Under the pieces are notes generated by a model, which was given only the letters and a program-made list of their open reading frames with translations, made no database searches and was not told where the DNA came from. Positions 33,013 through 43,185 of a stretch of 64,000 nucleotides of DNA are shown here, in pieces (position 1 is the first letter of the stretch; every line of letters begins with the position of its first letter). The DNA lies in contig NC_088962.1 of assembly GCF_010111755.1 (NCBI RefSeq), forward strand, positions 62,001-126,000, written 5' to 3'. This stretch comes from Nakaseomyces glabratus. Its lineage: Eukaryota; Ascomycota; Saccharomycetes; Saccharomycetales; Saccharomycetaceae. A program made the position numbers and the translations under genes.

Positions 33013-33762
33013 ATGATAGATAACTCAAATATATTACAATTGATAACCATATGTCTACGGTTAAGTAATATTGTTGGGCTCATGTCCTTGATTATTGCAA
33101 AGTACTACCTTCCTGACTTCCTTAGATATGGAAAGACATTTACATTTGCGAAGAATGGTAATGAGAATATATGGGATAAAATCAAGAATTTTAGTGTACC
33201 TAAGTCATATTTTGCCCATTTTTATATTCTCTCATCAGTGTTAGCATTAGTAACACTGGCATCATACCCAACAGATATCCTAGTATGGCAACTGTTTTTA
33301 CATTCTTCAAGAAGACTCTACGAAACGCTTTATATCAGCAAATACACAGAGAAATCCAAGATGAACTGGTCCCATTATGCCGTTGGCTTATGGTTCTATA
33401 GCCAGCTCAATATACTAGTGTATCTAAGAGTGCAACGAGAAAATACTACAGCTAGAGTGTTGCCCATATTGGTAATGGTTTTGGCTTCCTGGGATCAATA
33501 CAAAAACCATGTAGTCCTATCAAAACTGAAAAAATACAGTCTACCAAGGTCTCGACTCTTTGAATTGGTTTGTTGCCCCCATTACTTAGATGAAATGATC
33601 ATTTATGGCTCTCTTGTCTCTTATGGACACGAATTTGTATGGCCATTGATCTGGGTAATCGCCAGTCTAAGCATTTCAGCTTTAGAATCAAGGAAGTTCT
33701 ATCTTTCAAAATTCAAAGATACAGAAGTTCCTCGTTACGCAGCTATTCCATACATCTTATAG
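33013..33762 (+). CDS. DFG10: Polyprenol reductase-type protein Dfg10
   Basis: This 249-residue ER membrane protein is of the SRD5A3/steroid 5-alpha-reductase family. S. cerevisiae Dfg10 (253 residues) is needed to convert polyprenol to dolichol for protein N-glycosylation and for filamentous growth. Several hydrophobic segments span the first 230 residues. HSSRRLYETLYISKYTEKSKMNWSHY resembles the family's conserved His/Arg region, and the C terminus ends in the typical aromatic/proline signature (PRYAAIPYIL). The tandem order DFG10-NEO1 facing SYG1 is identical to YIL049W-YIL048W-YIL047C. An out-of-frame upstream ATG 10 bp before the start overlaps the start codon and may reduce translation. 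Confidence 0.9.
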   Translation: MIDNSNILQLITICLRLSNIVGLMSLIIAKYYLPDFLRYGKTFTFAKNGNENIWDKIKNFSVPKSYFAHFYILSSVLALVTLASYPTDILVWQLFLHSSRRLYETLYISKYTEKSKMNWSHYAVGLWFYSQLNILVYLRVQRENTTARVLPILVMVLASWDQYKNHVVLSKLKKYSLPRSRLFELVCCPHYLDEMIIYGSLVSYGHEFVWPLIWVIASLSISALESRKFYLSKFKDTEVPRYAAIPYIL

Positions 33763-34489
33763 ACCAAGTTACGACTAAATTGCATCACCCGATAGACTCT
33801 AACCTATAGATAGCAATATATAACTAATGACTATTCAATTCGTTTATATGGGTCTAATGGCTCAGATCACAAAATACGTAGTACATTTTAGGCTTAGGAA
33901 TTTAATTTCAAGGCATCTTGATTTCTTAAAAACACAAAGGATCTTCAATATTATAGAAGTAACCAATTGTGTTTGGTACTCGGATTAGATAATTTACCAC
34001 TACCACAGCCTCTAAGACCTCAAAAAGCGCTACTAAATCGAGAAAGCTCCAATTGCTAGATATTTGTGCACTATCGCACCGATAAGAAATAATCTAAGAG
34101 AATAAATCGAAGAAATACCCTGTTTCTACTTCAGAAACTGATTTAATTGATTAAATTATAAATCAAAACAACAGTTACTGAGGGATTATTACAATTACTA
34201 GCACTATTCTACTCTTTACCAACTTTTTATCTTTATATTGGTAAGGATCATTGTTTCTTGGAAGTGATTTATTGCGACCAGTTTACAAACTGCGCATTCC
34301 GCACCAAGACTAGATAGACCAATAATTGAACCATTGGGGTATATGACATAAAAAGAGATTTTTAAATTTTAAGAAAATAAGGCAGAAGTTTGGATTTATT
34401 GAACCCATTTAACCATTTGATTTAATCGCTCTCTAAGTTTTCTTTCTGACTTATTTTGACTGGTTTCAAATAATATCATAATAATTCAA
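33763..34489. other. DFG10 3' flank / NEO1 promoter
   Basis: This is 727 bp of AT-rich sequence between two genes on the plus strand. I see no gene or recognised site. Confidence 0.5.
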
Positions 34490-37400
34490 ATGTCTGCATC
34501 TCCACACAACTTGAACTCACGAAATAGCGTTAGTTTAGATTCATTTGAAAATAGTTTTGACGAGGCATTGGACAATATAGAAATCAACCCGGTACGAGGA
34601 TATCATATTGATAATTCATTGAACAATAGCAATAGAATCACCGATTTTGACATAGACGAGAATTTTGAAATGAGAAGTGTTTTAGAAGATGAAGAACATT
34701 TTGATAACGATGGCCACCCACTCATGCGTGATAGGACAAGATCTAATGCTTCCACGCTGAACAGTAGGTATAACAAGTATAATAATGTTTCCGGTTCAAG
34801 ATCTGTAACAGGCTATACCCCTTCAACGATAGGAGTTGGACTGAAAAAATGGTTTGTAAATGTTAAAACAGCAATATCTAGCGGTTGGAAAGATTATAGT
34901 ACATCTGTTGCATTGGGAGATGAGCATACAGAAAGGGAAGTCCATCCTGGTACAACTCAAGTTTATGATAGACATAGATTTCCATCAAATGAAGTCTCAA
35001 ACGCAAAATACAATGCTGTCACATTCTTGCCTACTTTATTATATGAACAGTTCAAATTCTTCTTCAACTTATACTTTTTATTAGTTGCATTATCGCAAGC
35101 AATACCAGCCCTTAGGATTGGTTATCTTTCATCATATGTGGTGCCACTAGCATTTGTCCTAACTGTCACTATGGCGAAGGAGGCATCTGATGACATCCAA
35201 AGGAGAAGACGTGATAGAGAATCTAACATGGAGCTTTACGAAGTTCTTGGAAGACCAAGACCAGTTGCAAGTAAAGATCTTAAAGTTGGAGATTTAATCA
35301 AGATTAGCAAGGGTGCAAGAGTTCCAGCAGATCTTATCCTACTGCAATCAAGCGAACCTTCGGGTGAAGCATTTATCAAGACAGACCAATTGGATGGTGA
35401 AACAGATTGGAAATTAAGAATAGCTTGCACACTTACTCAAAACTTGAATGAAGATGATTTACTGGAAAAGATTACTATTACAGCCTCAGCACCTGAAAAG
35501 TCAATTCATAGTTTTCTGGGCAGAGTAACATATAAAGATACAAATACCTCGGGTCTAACAATTGACAACACATTGTGGGCAAATACAGTTTTAGCATCTA
35601 GTGGATTCTGTATAGGATGCGTTATTTATACAGGTAGGGACACTAGGCAAGCTATGAATACAACTTCAGCTAAGGTCAAGACAGGCCTTTTAGAGTTGGA
35701 GATTAATGATATCTCGAAAATTTTGTGTGCTTGCGTGTTCATATTATCCATATTATTGGTTGTATTTGCGGGCTTACACAACGATGATTGGTATGTTGAC
35801 ATTATGAGATACCTCATTCTGTTTTCCACAATTATCCCTGTCTCTTTAAGAGTTAATCTCGATTTAGCAAAGTCAGTGTATGCTCACCAAATAGAACATG
35901 ACAAGACTATACCTGAAACAATTGTTAGAACTAGTACTATTCCGGAAGATTTAGGTAGGATTGAATATCTATTGAGTGATAAGACAGGGACATTGACACA
36001 GAATGATATGCAACTGAAGAAAGTACATCTCGGCAATGTCTCGTACACTACAGAGACTGCAGATATTGTTTCAGACTATATTCAGGGAATGATAGAATCC
36101 AAAAATGACTCTGTCACTAATTTAGGACCTAGGTCGACAACCAGAAAAGATGCTGCCACACATGTAATAGACCTCATTACAACTCTTGCAATTTGTCATA
36201 ATGTTACCCCAACATTTGAAGATGATGAACTTACATATCAAGCAGCATCTCCCGATGAAATTGCAATTGTTAAATTTACTGAGTCAGTTGGTCTTTCACT
36301 TTTCAAACGTGATCGTCATTCCATGTCTCTATTACATGAGCATAGCGGCACCATATTAAATTATGACGTATTGACTATGTTCCCTTTCAATTCTGATACT
36401 AAGCGTATGGGCATAATAGTTTATGATAAACAAAAAGATCAGTATTGGTTCTTACAAAAAGGTGCCGACACAGTTATGAACAGAATTGTCGCAAACAATG
36501 ATTGGCTTGAAGAAGAAACAGGTAATATGGCAAGAGAGGGTTTAAGAACTCTTGTTATTGGGCGCAAGAAATTAACCAAGAAGATTTATGAGCAGTTCAA
36601 GAAAGAATATGAAGAAGTTTCAGCATCTATGTATAACAGAGAACAGGAGATGGCAAACACAATCTCAAAGTATCTTGAACATGATTTAGAACTATTAGGT
36701 TTAACGGGTGTCGAAGATAAGCTTCAAAAAGACGTTAAATCGTCAATTGAACTTCTAAGAAATGCTGGTATCAAAATTTGGATGTTAACGGGTGATAAGG
36801 TTGAAACTGCAAGATGTGTATCGATTAGTGCGAAGTTGATATCTAGAGGACAATACGTTCATGTGGTCACAAAACTGTCCAAACCAGAAGGTGCCTTCAA
36901 TCAGCTAGAATATCTGAAAGTGAACAAGAATGCATGCCTTTTAATTGACGGTGAATCATTGGGAATGTTCTTGAAATACTATAGACAGGAATTTTTTGAT
37001 GTAGTAGTTCATCTACCAACTGTGATTGCATGCCGTTGTACACCTCAACAAAAAGCTGATGTAGCTTTAATCATCAGAGAATTAACAGGTAAAAGGGTAT
37101 GCTGTATTGGCGATGGTGGTAACGATGTTAGCATGATTCAATGCGCAGACGTAGGTGTTGGTATCGTAGGAAAAGAAGGTAAACAAGCCTCATTGGCAGC
37201 AGATTTTTCCATAACTCAGTTTTGCCATCTAACAGAGCTCTTACTGTGGCATGGACGTAACTCCTACAAGAGATCAGCCAAACTTGCCCAATTTGTTATG
37301 CATAGAGGACTAATAATAGCCATTTGCCAAGCCGTTTTCTCTGTCTGTTCTCAATTTGAACCAATAGCACTGTATCAAGGTTGGTTAATGGTTGGTTATG

Positions 37401-37924
37401 CGACGTGTTATACCATGGCTCCAGTTTTCTCTTTAACACTAGATCATGACATAGATGAATCCCTAACCAAGATGTATCCTGAACTATACAAGGACCTAAC
37501 AGAGGGGAAATCTTTATCATACAAGACTTTTTTTGTGTGGGTAGCGCTCTCATTTTACCAAGGTTTAGTAATTCAAGGATTTTCACAAACATTCACAAGC
37601 TTAGCTGAAATAGATTTCACTAAAATGGTCGCAATTGGATTTACTGCTCTGATATTTAATGAGTTGATAATGGTTGCTTTAGAGATATACACATGGAACA
37701 AAACCATGATTATCACCGAGATAGTAACTCTAGCCATATATGTGTTTTCAGTACCATTCTTGGGAGAATATTTTGATCTGAAGTACATTTCAACCTTGAA
37801 ATTCATAACTGAGCTGATATTGATTCTTGTTGTTTCGATTTTCCCTGTGTGGCTAACTAAGGCTATATATAGAAGATTGAATCTGCCCAGTTATGCTAAG
37901 GTCCAAGAATTTTCAACTGTATAA
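34490..37924 (+). CDS. NEO1: Neo1, P4-type phospholipid flippase
   Basis: This 1144-residue P4-ATPase (S. cerevisiae Neo1 is 1151 residues and essential) flips phosphatidylethanolamine and phosphatidylserine in Golgi and endosomes with Dop1 and Mon2, independent of a Cdc50-type subunit. All P-type hallmarks are present: the DGET actuator motif at 302-305, the phosphorylated Asp497 in DKTGTLTQND, the TGD hinge motif (WMLTGDKVETAR), and GDGGNDV at 874-880. The TM4 motif IPVSLRVNLDLAK has the flippase-type sequence. The N-terminal 130 residues are hydrophilic and acidic. It converges on SYG1 with only about 100 bp between them, as in S. cerevisiae. Confidence 0.97.
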   Translation: MSASPHNLNSRNSVSLDSFENSFDEALDNIEINPVRGYHIDNSLNNSNRITDFDIDENFEMRSVLEDEEHFDNDGHPLMRDRTRSNASTLNSRYNKYNNVSGSRSVTGYTPSTIGVGLKKWFVNVKTAISSGWKDYSTSVALGDEHTEREVHPGTTQVYDRHRFPSNEVSNAKYNAVTFLPTLLYEQFKFFFNLYFLLVALSQAIPALRIGYLSSYVVPLAFVLTVTMAKEASDDIQRRRRDRESNMELYEVLGRPRPVASKDLKVGDLIKISKGARVPADLILLQSSEPSGEAFIKTDQLDGETDWKLRIACTLTQNLNEDDLLEKITITASAPEKSIHSFLGRVTYKDTNTSGLTIDNTLWANTVLASSGFCIGCVIYTGRDTRQAMNTTSAKVKTGLLELEINDISKILCACVFILSILLVVFAGLHNDDWYVDIMRYLILFSTIIPVSLRVNLDLAKSVYAHQIEHDKTIPETIVRTSTIPEDLGRIEYLLSDKTGTLTQNDMQLKKVHLGNVSYTTETADIVSDYIQGMIESKNDSVTNLGPRSTTRKDAATHVIDLITTLAICHNVTPTFEDDELTYQAASPDEIAIVKFTESVGLSLFKRDRHSMSLLHEHSGTILNYDVLTMFPFNSDTKRMGIIVYDKQKDQYWFLQKGADTVMNRIVANNDWLEEETGNMAREGLRTLVIGRKKLTKKIYEQFKKEYEEVSASMYNREQEMANTISKYLEHDLELLGLTGVEDKLQKDVKSSIELLRNAGIKIWMLTGDKVETARCVSISAKLISRGQYVHVVTKLSKPEGAFNQLEYLKVNKNACLLIDGESLGMFLKYYRQEFFDVVVHLPTVIACRCTPQQKADVALIIRELTGKRVCCIGDGGNDVSMIQCADVGVGIVGKEGKQASLAADFSITQFCHLTELLLWHGRNSYKRSAKLAQFVMHRGLIIAICQAVFSVCSQFEPIALYQGWLMVGYATCYTMAPVFSLTLDHDIDESLTKMYPELYKDLTEGKSLSYKTFFVWVALSFYQGLVIQGFSQTFTSLAEIDFTKMVAIGFTALIFNELIMVALEIYTWNKTMIITEIVTLAIYVFSVPFLGEYFDLKYISTLKFITELILILVVSIFPVWLTKAIYRRLNLPSYAKVQEFSTV

Positions 37925-38028
37925 TTCATTTATGGAACTAAATTGAATTGTTTATATTATTTTATTTTCTATAATTATTGAATTTTTTTGCATTCGAACA
38001 AGTTATTTTTTAAAAAATCCGACCATGA

Positions 38029-40764
38029 TTATGCTATACTTTCTCCCTCACTTTCGCTATCAGATTCATAGGTTTTAGAGCTTTCACCATTATGTTGGGT
38101 CAGTGGCCTTTGAAAGTCCTTAGCATGAGCCCATGGTATTGATCTTGAAATATTATCAAAAATGGCAGTTCTTCTTCTCACAATTGAATGATAGGTAGCT
38201 GTAGGTTCCTCAAACTTATTATTTATATCAGACAAAGATAGATCCAAATCATGAAGATGAGATGGCCTTGATGATTCAATAGAATCCCGACCCTGCTGGA
38301 AATGCTGATCATCATATAAATCGGTAGTCGCTTTTCCACTAAAATCAACGACATCTTGATTTGGATAAGGTAATAGGGCTTCGCCTGTAACTCTAAACAA
38401 GTGAACATTAGCAACATGTTCATTCTCTACTCTAAATATCACCCATATAAATCTCCTACAAACCTCAGTCACGGCTAGAGCAAATGATGTAACCGCACTT
38501 TGTTGAATAGTTTGAGGTGCTACTGCATAAACGATCCACTGAAATCTAATAACCACATCCAGTACCATAGCAATATAGTAAACAGCTTTTCTAGACCAGT
38601 CATACTTACCAGTTTCCCAATTTCTTTTACCAGCAAGGTAGAGGTCCTTACGTAGAAATAAATTTTCATTACCGATTGACGATTGTAATACCGACCAATC
38701 CATAACCAAATCCCAAATCGAGGTGGAAATAGAGTTGAGTGTTGCAAAAATTATGAAGGGATTTCTTTTTGCTGGTGAATGATTCGAAAGTCTGTATGCA
38801 CACAAGGTTGCATTATAGGCAACGCCCAAAAGATATTTTGCGGCATTAGGAAGATGTGGAAACCAGTCATTTGAGTCAAAGAATCTCCTGACACACTGCA
38901 TAAATCTCCAAAAACTTGGCAAGCACGATAATACACCCATTGCCTTAGAATGTGATGATCCGCACATCCCCAAAGGGTCCTTCCGAGTTTTTGGTGCATA
39001 ATAGCATGCAAAAATAGCAAGATCAGAAAGGGTGTATGTCAATGAACATATAATATCACCTAAGAAGAAATCTTTGAACTCAACTGGATATAAACCAGAA
39101 AGTACCAATCTAATCGTGGTTGTGACTAAGAACTTTCTCGTTTCAACCAATTTATCCCAATATGGGATCAAATCATATGGTGTGATAAAGAGAAGTCCTA
39201 CAACAATGAAGTAAATGTAGCCATATGGAGTTAAGTGATCAAAATGGAAACTGAGAGCAGATATGATAGCACATGATATAATAAAGAACGCCAAAAAATA
39301 TAATCTCAGTGGTATTCCTGTAGTTGCAAAATCATTATTGAAAAACTGAGTACCACTTTTCGCTTGAACTTCACCAAACATAATAAATCTATAGTTGATT
39401 CCTGTACGGTGCCAAATGAAGCAATCGATCAAGAAAAACAGGGAAATTAATAGTATCATATACCAACCACCCCAAATTGGGAACAAGATTTTATGTCTCT
39501 TTGTATTTAGTGGTGATAGAAAGGCCAGATATAAGGTATATGCAATTAATGTCACTGCAATACCTGTAAACACACCAAAAACAGTCATCTGCAAGATAGC
39601 CCTATTGTTTCTATGAATCATTTGTTCATTTAGTGAATATTGAATGCTTACTTTCTTAAGTTTCTCCAAATGTCTTTTCTTCTCCGATAACGAGTTTACT
39701 ACATCTACGGTGTACCATTTAGTCAGTTTGGCTTCCCAAGCTCTTAATGGGTCAATCGTGGTCGATGTGAGCGATACGTTAGTATCAGTAATCGTTGAGG
39801 AGTCCTCCCCAATATCATCGTCGGTGAGAGTTTTTGCCTTTGAAGCTTTTATTGTAGCTTCTGTCGACACTGCATCATGCTTGAAGATGGTATAATTAGC
39901 TCTAACGAATCTCATAAATCCTGCGAGTTCTTGAGTCTTGCATGTTTTATCGAATTTCTTTACTATTTTACGAAACCCTACAACATTGACATCTCTGTAG
40001 CTCTTGACTAGTTGTAGGAAAAGGTAGAATTCAAGTAAGGCATCGCTGAGTAAAGCTCTGGCATGCTTCAACTCTTTATGTGGGTTTTTAAGTATCTTAT
40101 TACCGTGTTCATCTTTATTGCGCATTAGGTTAAGGTTTAAGTTTAGCTTATTACTGTATGCAAAAGTCTCTTTCAATTTGGTGTTGATACTTTTAGGCTT
40201 CAATGCCTCGGGTATCGTCTCTATAAACATTTTGGGCCAGGAAGGCATCAAATCATGCTCGTTCAGGAAGTGTTTCAAAGTCATCTGGAACATATTGTCG
40301 TGCTTCTTGAAACTGAGCTCGGGATCCTCTTCGATATCTTCCTCCGGCGCATTTGAGATAGACCCGTACGCCTGCAACACCGAGGTAGATGACGTCTGGT
40401 AAGTGACACGCGATGATATCTCCCTGAACTCCTTCTTGTGCTCCCTGTAACAGTCAAGCTGCTGCGACAAGATCAAGTACTTCTCCTGACACTGGCTGAG
40501 CAACCACAAGTAGAACTCATTACATTTGTACAGCTGGTTGGGTATCAACCAGTCCTCTATAAAATCGTTTATACATTCGACCTGGAAATCGTTGTACTTC
40601 TTCTTGGGCGTCCCACGCCCGCTCACATACCCAACTGCCGGAATGTTAAGCTTGGCAGTGTTCGCCTTGTACTTCTTCAGCTTCTTCTTGCCATACTTGT
40701 AATCGATATACTTGCCCTTCCACTCTGAAATCGTAGACTCCCTAAGATGATCCGCAAACTTCAT
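38029..40764 (-). CDS. SYG1: Syg1, SPX-EXS domain membrane protein
   Basis: This 911-residue protein of the XPR1/PHO1 family has an N-terminal SPX domain beginning MKFADHL, with the KYIDYKYGKKKLKKY cluster that binds inositol pyrophosphates, then about eight membrane segments and an EXS domain (about 600-830; FWRFMQCVRRFFDS and FRRFIWVIFRVENEH). Human XPR1 exports phosphate. S. cerevisiae Syg1 (902 residues) was found as a suppressor of G-alpha loss and is linked to phosphate handling. The start was set at the ATG at 40764; the frame extends seven codons upstream only to a GTG. The C-terminal 100 residues are acidic and Ser-rich. A CACGTG box lies about 220 bp upstream, and HIS1 is divergent. 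Confidence 0.95.
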   Translation of the reverse strand: MKFADHLRESTISEWKGKYIDYKYGKKKLKKYKANTAKLNIPAVGYVSGRGTPKKKYNDFQVECINDFIEDWLIPNQLYKCNEFYLWLLSQCQEKYLILSQQLDCYREHKKEFREISSRVTYQTSSTSVLQAYGSISNAPEEDIEEDPELSFKKHDNMFQMTLKHFLNEHDLMPSWPKMFIETIPEALKPKSINTKLKETFAYSNKLNLNLNLMRNKDEHGNKILKNPHKELKHARALLSDALLEFYLFLQLVKSYRDVNVVGFRKIVKKFDKTCKTQELAGFMRFVRANYTIFKHDAVSTEATIKASKAKTLTDDDIGEDSSTITDTNVSLTSTTIDPLRAWEAKLTKWYTVDVVNSLSEKKRHLEKLKKVSIQYSLNEQMIHRNNRAILQMTVFGVFTGIAVTLIAYTLYLAFLSPLNTKRHKILFPIWGGWYMILLISLFFLIDCFIWHRTGINYRFIMFGEVQAKSGTQFFNNDFATTGIPLRLYFLAFFIISCAIISALSFHFDHLTPYGYIYFIVVGLLFITPYDLIPYWDKLVETRKFLVTTTIRLVLSGLYPVEFKDFFLGDIICSLTYTLSDLAIFACYYAPKTRKDPLGMCGSSHSKAMGVLSCLPSFWRFMQCVRRFFDSNDWFPHLPNAAKYLLGVAYNATLCAYRLSNHSPAKRNPFIIFATLNSISTSIWDLVMDWSVLQSSIGNENLFLRKDLYLAGKRNWETGKYDWSRKAVYYIAMVLDVVIRFQWIVYAVAPQTIQQSAVTSFALAVTEVCRRFIWVIFRVENEHVANVHLFRVTGEALLPYPNQDVVDFSGKATTDLYDDQHFQQGRDSIESSRPSHLHDLDLSLSDINNKFEEPTATYHSIVRRRTAIFDNISRSIPWAHAKDFQRPLTQHNGESSKTYESDSESEGESIA

Positions 40765-41354
40765 CGCTCCAAACACAATGCACACGCACTACAACATATA
40801 GAGGGAGCTCCAGAAGCCAAAAAGCCAGAAGTATGACAGGAACTCGCCAATATTATAGCTTCCATGATGGGTTTATGTGCTGCCTTTTCTACCAAATGCT
40901 CATCGCATCGGCCCATCGGCAACAGCGAAACTAAACCCATGTGACACTAATAAGAATTGAAAAAATAATATTAAAAAACCAGTCACGTGTCATACAGCCT
41001 AAAGGCTGCCAAATATATAGCTTATACACAGAAGTAGACAGGAGTATACAGGAATATACAGGAGTAACTGGCCTTGCTATATATCTCATGTAGCATGTGT
41101 CGAGAGACGTTTGTGTTAGTGTCTTGAGTTTGTAATATCCCTGCCCCTTCCACTCCATATTTCAGCCTTTTGTATTTGGTCCTTGCGAAATGTATCCATT
41201 CATGCACCAATGCAGTCCTTTGATAATGGCTAAACTTGCAACTACAAGAGCAACTGGAACTCGGGATTGTGCCAGTGGAAGGTTTGGTCATGATCATGAG
41301 TGATTGTGCAGGGAGGCTGTTGTTGCTAGTGATAAGCGTGGGCTTACACTAAAG

Positions 41355-41361
41355 TGACTCA
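41355..41361. promoter_or_regulatory. Gcn4-binding site of HIS1
   Basis: TGACTCA is a perfect Gcn4 core, about 170 bp upstream of the HIS1 ATG and about 60 bp upstream of its TATA box. HIS1 is a classic target of general amino acid control in S. cerevisiae. Confidence 0.8.
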
Positions 41362-41422
41362 TTGGGAATTGCGTTGCAAACGTGTGCGTCATCTTGCTTG
41401 TGAGAGCACTCTCTGGGCAAAG

Positions 41423-41430
41423 TATATAAA
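41423..41430 (+). promoter_or_regulatory. TATA box of HIS1
   Basis: TATATAAA lies about 100 bp upstream of the HIS1 ATG, properly placed relative to the Gcn4 site. Confidence 0.7.
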
Positions 41431-41527
41431 GCAATTGGCATTCTAGTTTGCAGTTGTTGACTGGGACTAGTTTCGCCATTGATAAGGAGACCTCTCACAC
41501 ACAAGACGCTCAATAAGATTAGGAAGA

Positions 41528-42448
41528 ATGGATTTTGTGAATCACTTGAACGACAGACTGCTGTTTGCTGTGCCAAAGAAAGGTAGACTGTATGAGAAGA
41601 CGAAGCAGCTGCTGAACGGGTCGGACATCAAGTTCAACCGTTCCAACAGACTGGACATTGCGCTGTGCACTACGCTGCCAATTGCGCTTATCTTCCTTCC
41701 TGCAGCTGACATCCCAACGTTTGTCGGCGAAGGTAAGTGTGACCTGGGTATCACTGGTCTGGACCAAGTGAAGGAGTCTGGTATTGAGGAGATCGACCTG
41801 CTGATGGACCTGGGCTTCGGAGGTTGCAAGCTTCAAGTGCAAGTGCCTGAGAAGGACCGCAAGTACACAGACCCCAAGCAATTGGTCGGCAAGACCATAG
41901 TCTCCAGTTTCGTCAAGCTGAGTCGCGACTACTTCCAGCAGTTGGAAGAAGAAGTCCTGGGCAAGCCAGTGGATAAGCTATCTACAAAGATCAAATACGT
42001 AGGTGGGTCCGTCGAGGCCTCGTGTGCCCTGGGCGTCGGTGACGCAATTGTGGACCTGGTCGAGAGCGGTGAGACCATGCGTGCTGCGGGACTGATCGAC
42101 ATAGCCACAGTGCTAGAGACAAGTGCATACCTGATCCAGGCAAGAAGACCACAGCAGGACAAGTCCAGAGAGGAGCTGATCGAAGTGATCAAGTCCCGTA
42201 TCCAAGGTGTGCTAACTGCGCAGAGATACGTATGCTGCTCCTATAACACCCCAGAAGGAAACCTGAAAGAGCTACTGAAGGTCACCCCGGGCAGAAGAGC
42301 ACCTACAATCTCCAAGCTGGACGACGACGGATGGGTAGCGGTGAACTCAATGATCGAACGTAAACGTAAAGCTGATATAATGGACGAGTTGAAGCGCAAA
42401 GGTGCCTCCGACATCATGGTCTTCGAGATTTCAAACTGTAGAGTCTAG
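41528..42448 (+). CDS. HIS1: ATP phosphoribosyltransferase, first step of histidine synthesis
   Basis: This 306-residue enzyme joins ATP and PRPP to give phosphoribosyl-ATP, the committed and histidine-inhibited step of histidine biosynthesis. It is the long form (HisG-L): an N-terminal catalytic domain beginning LLFAVPKKGRLYEKT, the PRPP-binding region around GSVEASCALGVGDAIVDLVESG, and a C-terminal ACT-like regulatory domain (about 225-300). The length is close to S. cerevisiae His1 (297). It is followed by MET30 and PIG2 on the same strand; in S. cerevisiae HIS1 (YER055C) adjoins GIP2 (YER054C) and FCY2, so the position is conserved on the merged block. Codon choice is noticeably more GC-rich than in neighbours such as NEO1, consistent with high expression. 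Confidence 0.97.
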   Translation: MDFVNHLNDRLLFAVPKKGRLYEKTKQLLNGSDIKFNRSNRLDIALCTTLPIALIFLPAADIPTFVGEGKCDLGITGLDQVKESGIEEIDLLMDLGFGGCKLQVQVPEKDRKYTDPKQLVGKTIVSSFVKLSRDYFQQLEEEVLGKPVDKLSTKIKYVGGSVEASCALGVGDAIVDLVESGETMRAAGLIDIATVLETSAYLIQARRPQQDKSREELIEVIKSRIQGVLTAQRYVCCSYNTPEGNLKELLKVTPGRRAPTISKLDDDGWVAVNSMIERKRKADIMDELKRKGASDIMVFEISNCRV

Positions 42449-43185
42449 GGTTTTAAGAGAAGTGACTACTGACCCCTTACAACCCCCCGCACACACTGGA
42501 TTCTATTCTATTATTATAGATAAAGCATAGTACATACAGAGGGACAAACCCTCCATTCCATAATTTATTATAAATGATAAACAGTAAATACTATTTAATC
42601 GAAATAGACATGGCACTCCAGAGCCACACTTTGCCATTCAGTTTATCAAAGGAGGGGGGCCAGAAGGACACAGGATATCTCTTAAGGCACTCATCCCATT
42701 CAGCCATACTGCCAGCACCCTTTTAATACTATCTGGTGCTCACTGCAACGCTGCAACTCAAAGTGCTGCCCCATTGAGCACCCCCCCCATTGTGTACTTC
42801 ATAGTGTGTATTGTGAGATTATATCGATAAGTCACGTGACTGAGCTACAAACTCATTTGCCATAATTCGCAGCTGCTTGAAGTAGTTCATCCAGCGCTGG
42901 CAGGTCCATCCAAAGCACCGGTGGCACATTACACAAGCTATAGCACTGGCATATATATATTGCACATGCTTCATGCCTGCCCCCCCCTCACTTGCCTCTT
43001 GTAACTGGTCCCACCATTACATACACCTCACACAGTTAAATTTTTTCTTGCAACTGTGCGGGCCCAACTGGATCAAATATTAAAGAAGTAGTGGTTTCAT
43101 TGGTAAGTATTACAGGTACAATCCATAGCAAGCGACGTTATAGCACAATAGCTTGCTTTGAGTTGTGTATCTAGTTAGTGAAGAT
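42449..43185. other. HIS1 3' flank / MET30 promoter
   Basis: This 737 bp interval contains the CACGTG palindrome listed separately and two C-rich runs (42781-42788 and 42980-42986). AACTGTG motifs near 43031 and 43043 resemble but do not complete the Met31/Met32 site. No gene is seen. Confidence 0.6.
42831..42840. promoter_or_regulatory. Cbf1-type E-box palindrome upstream of MET30
   Basis: GTCACGTGAC is a perfect 10-bp palindrome with the TCACGTGA core bound by Cbf1, which recruits Met4. It lies about 350 bp upstream of the MET30 ATG. MET30 is itself a Met4 target in S. cerevisiae, forming a feedback loop. Confidence 0.65.

Larger units (their letters stand above)
40765..41527. other. Divergent SYG1 / HIS1 promoter
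   Basis: This 763 bp interval contains TCACGTG at 40983-40989 (a 5' T favours Cbf1 over Pho4), a Gcn4 site at 41355-41361 and a TATA box at 41423-41430. Near 41036-41064 a short imperfect tandem repeat of GGAGTATACA-type units occurs. No gene is present. Confidence 0.6.

Noticed and set aside
40983..40989. TCACGTG as part of a centromere (CDEI)
   Set aside because: No AT-rich CDEII of suitable length and no CDEIII-like CCGAA element follow, here or at 42832. Both sites fit ordinary Cbf1-type promoter elements.
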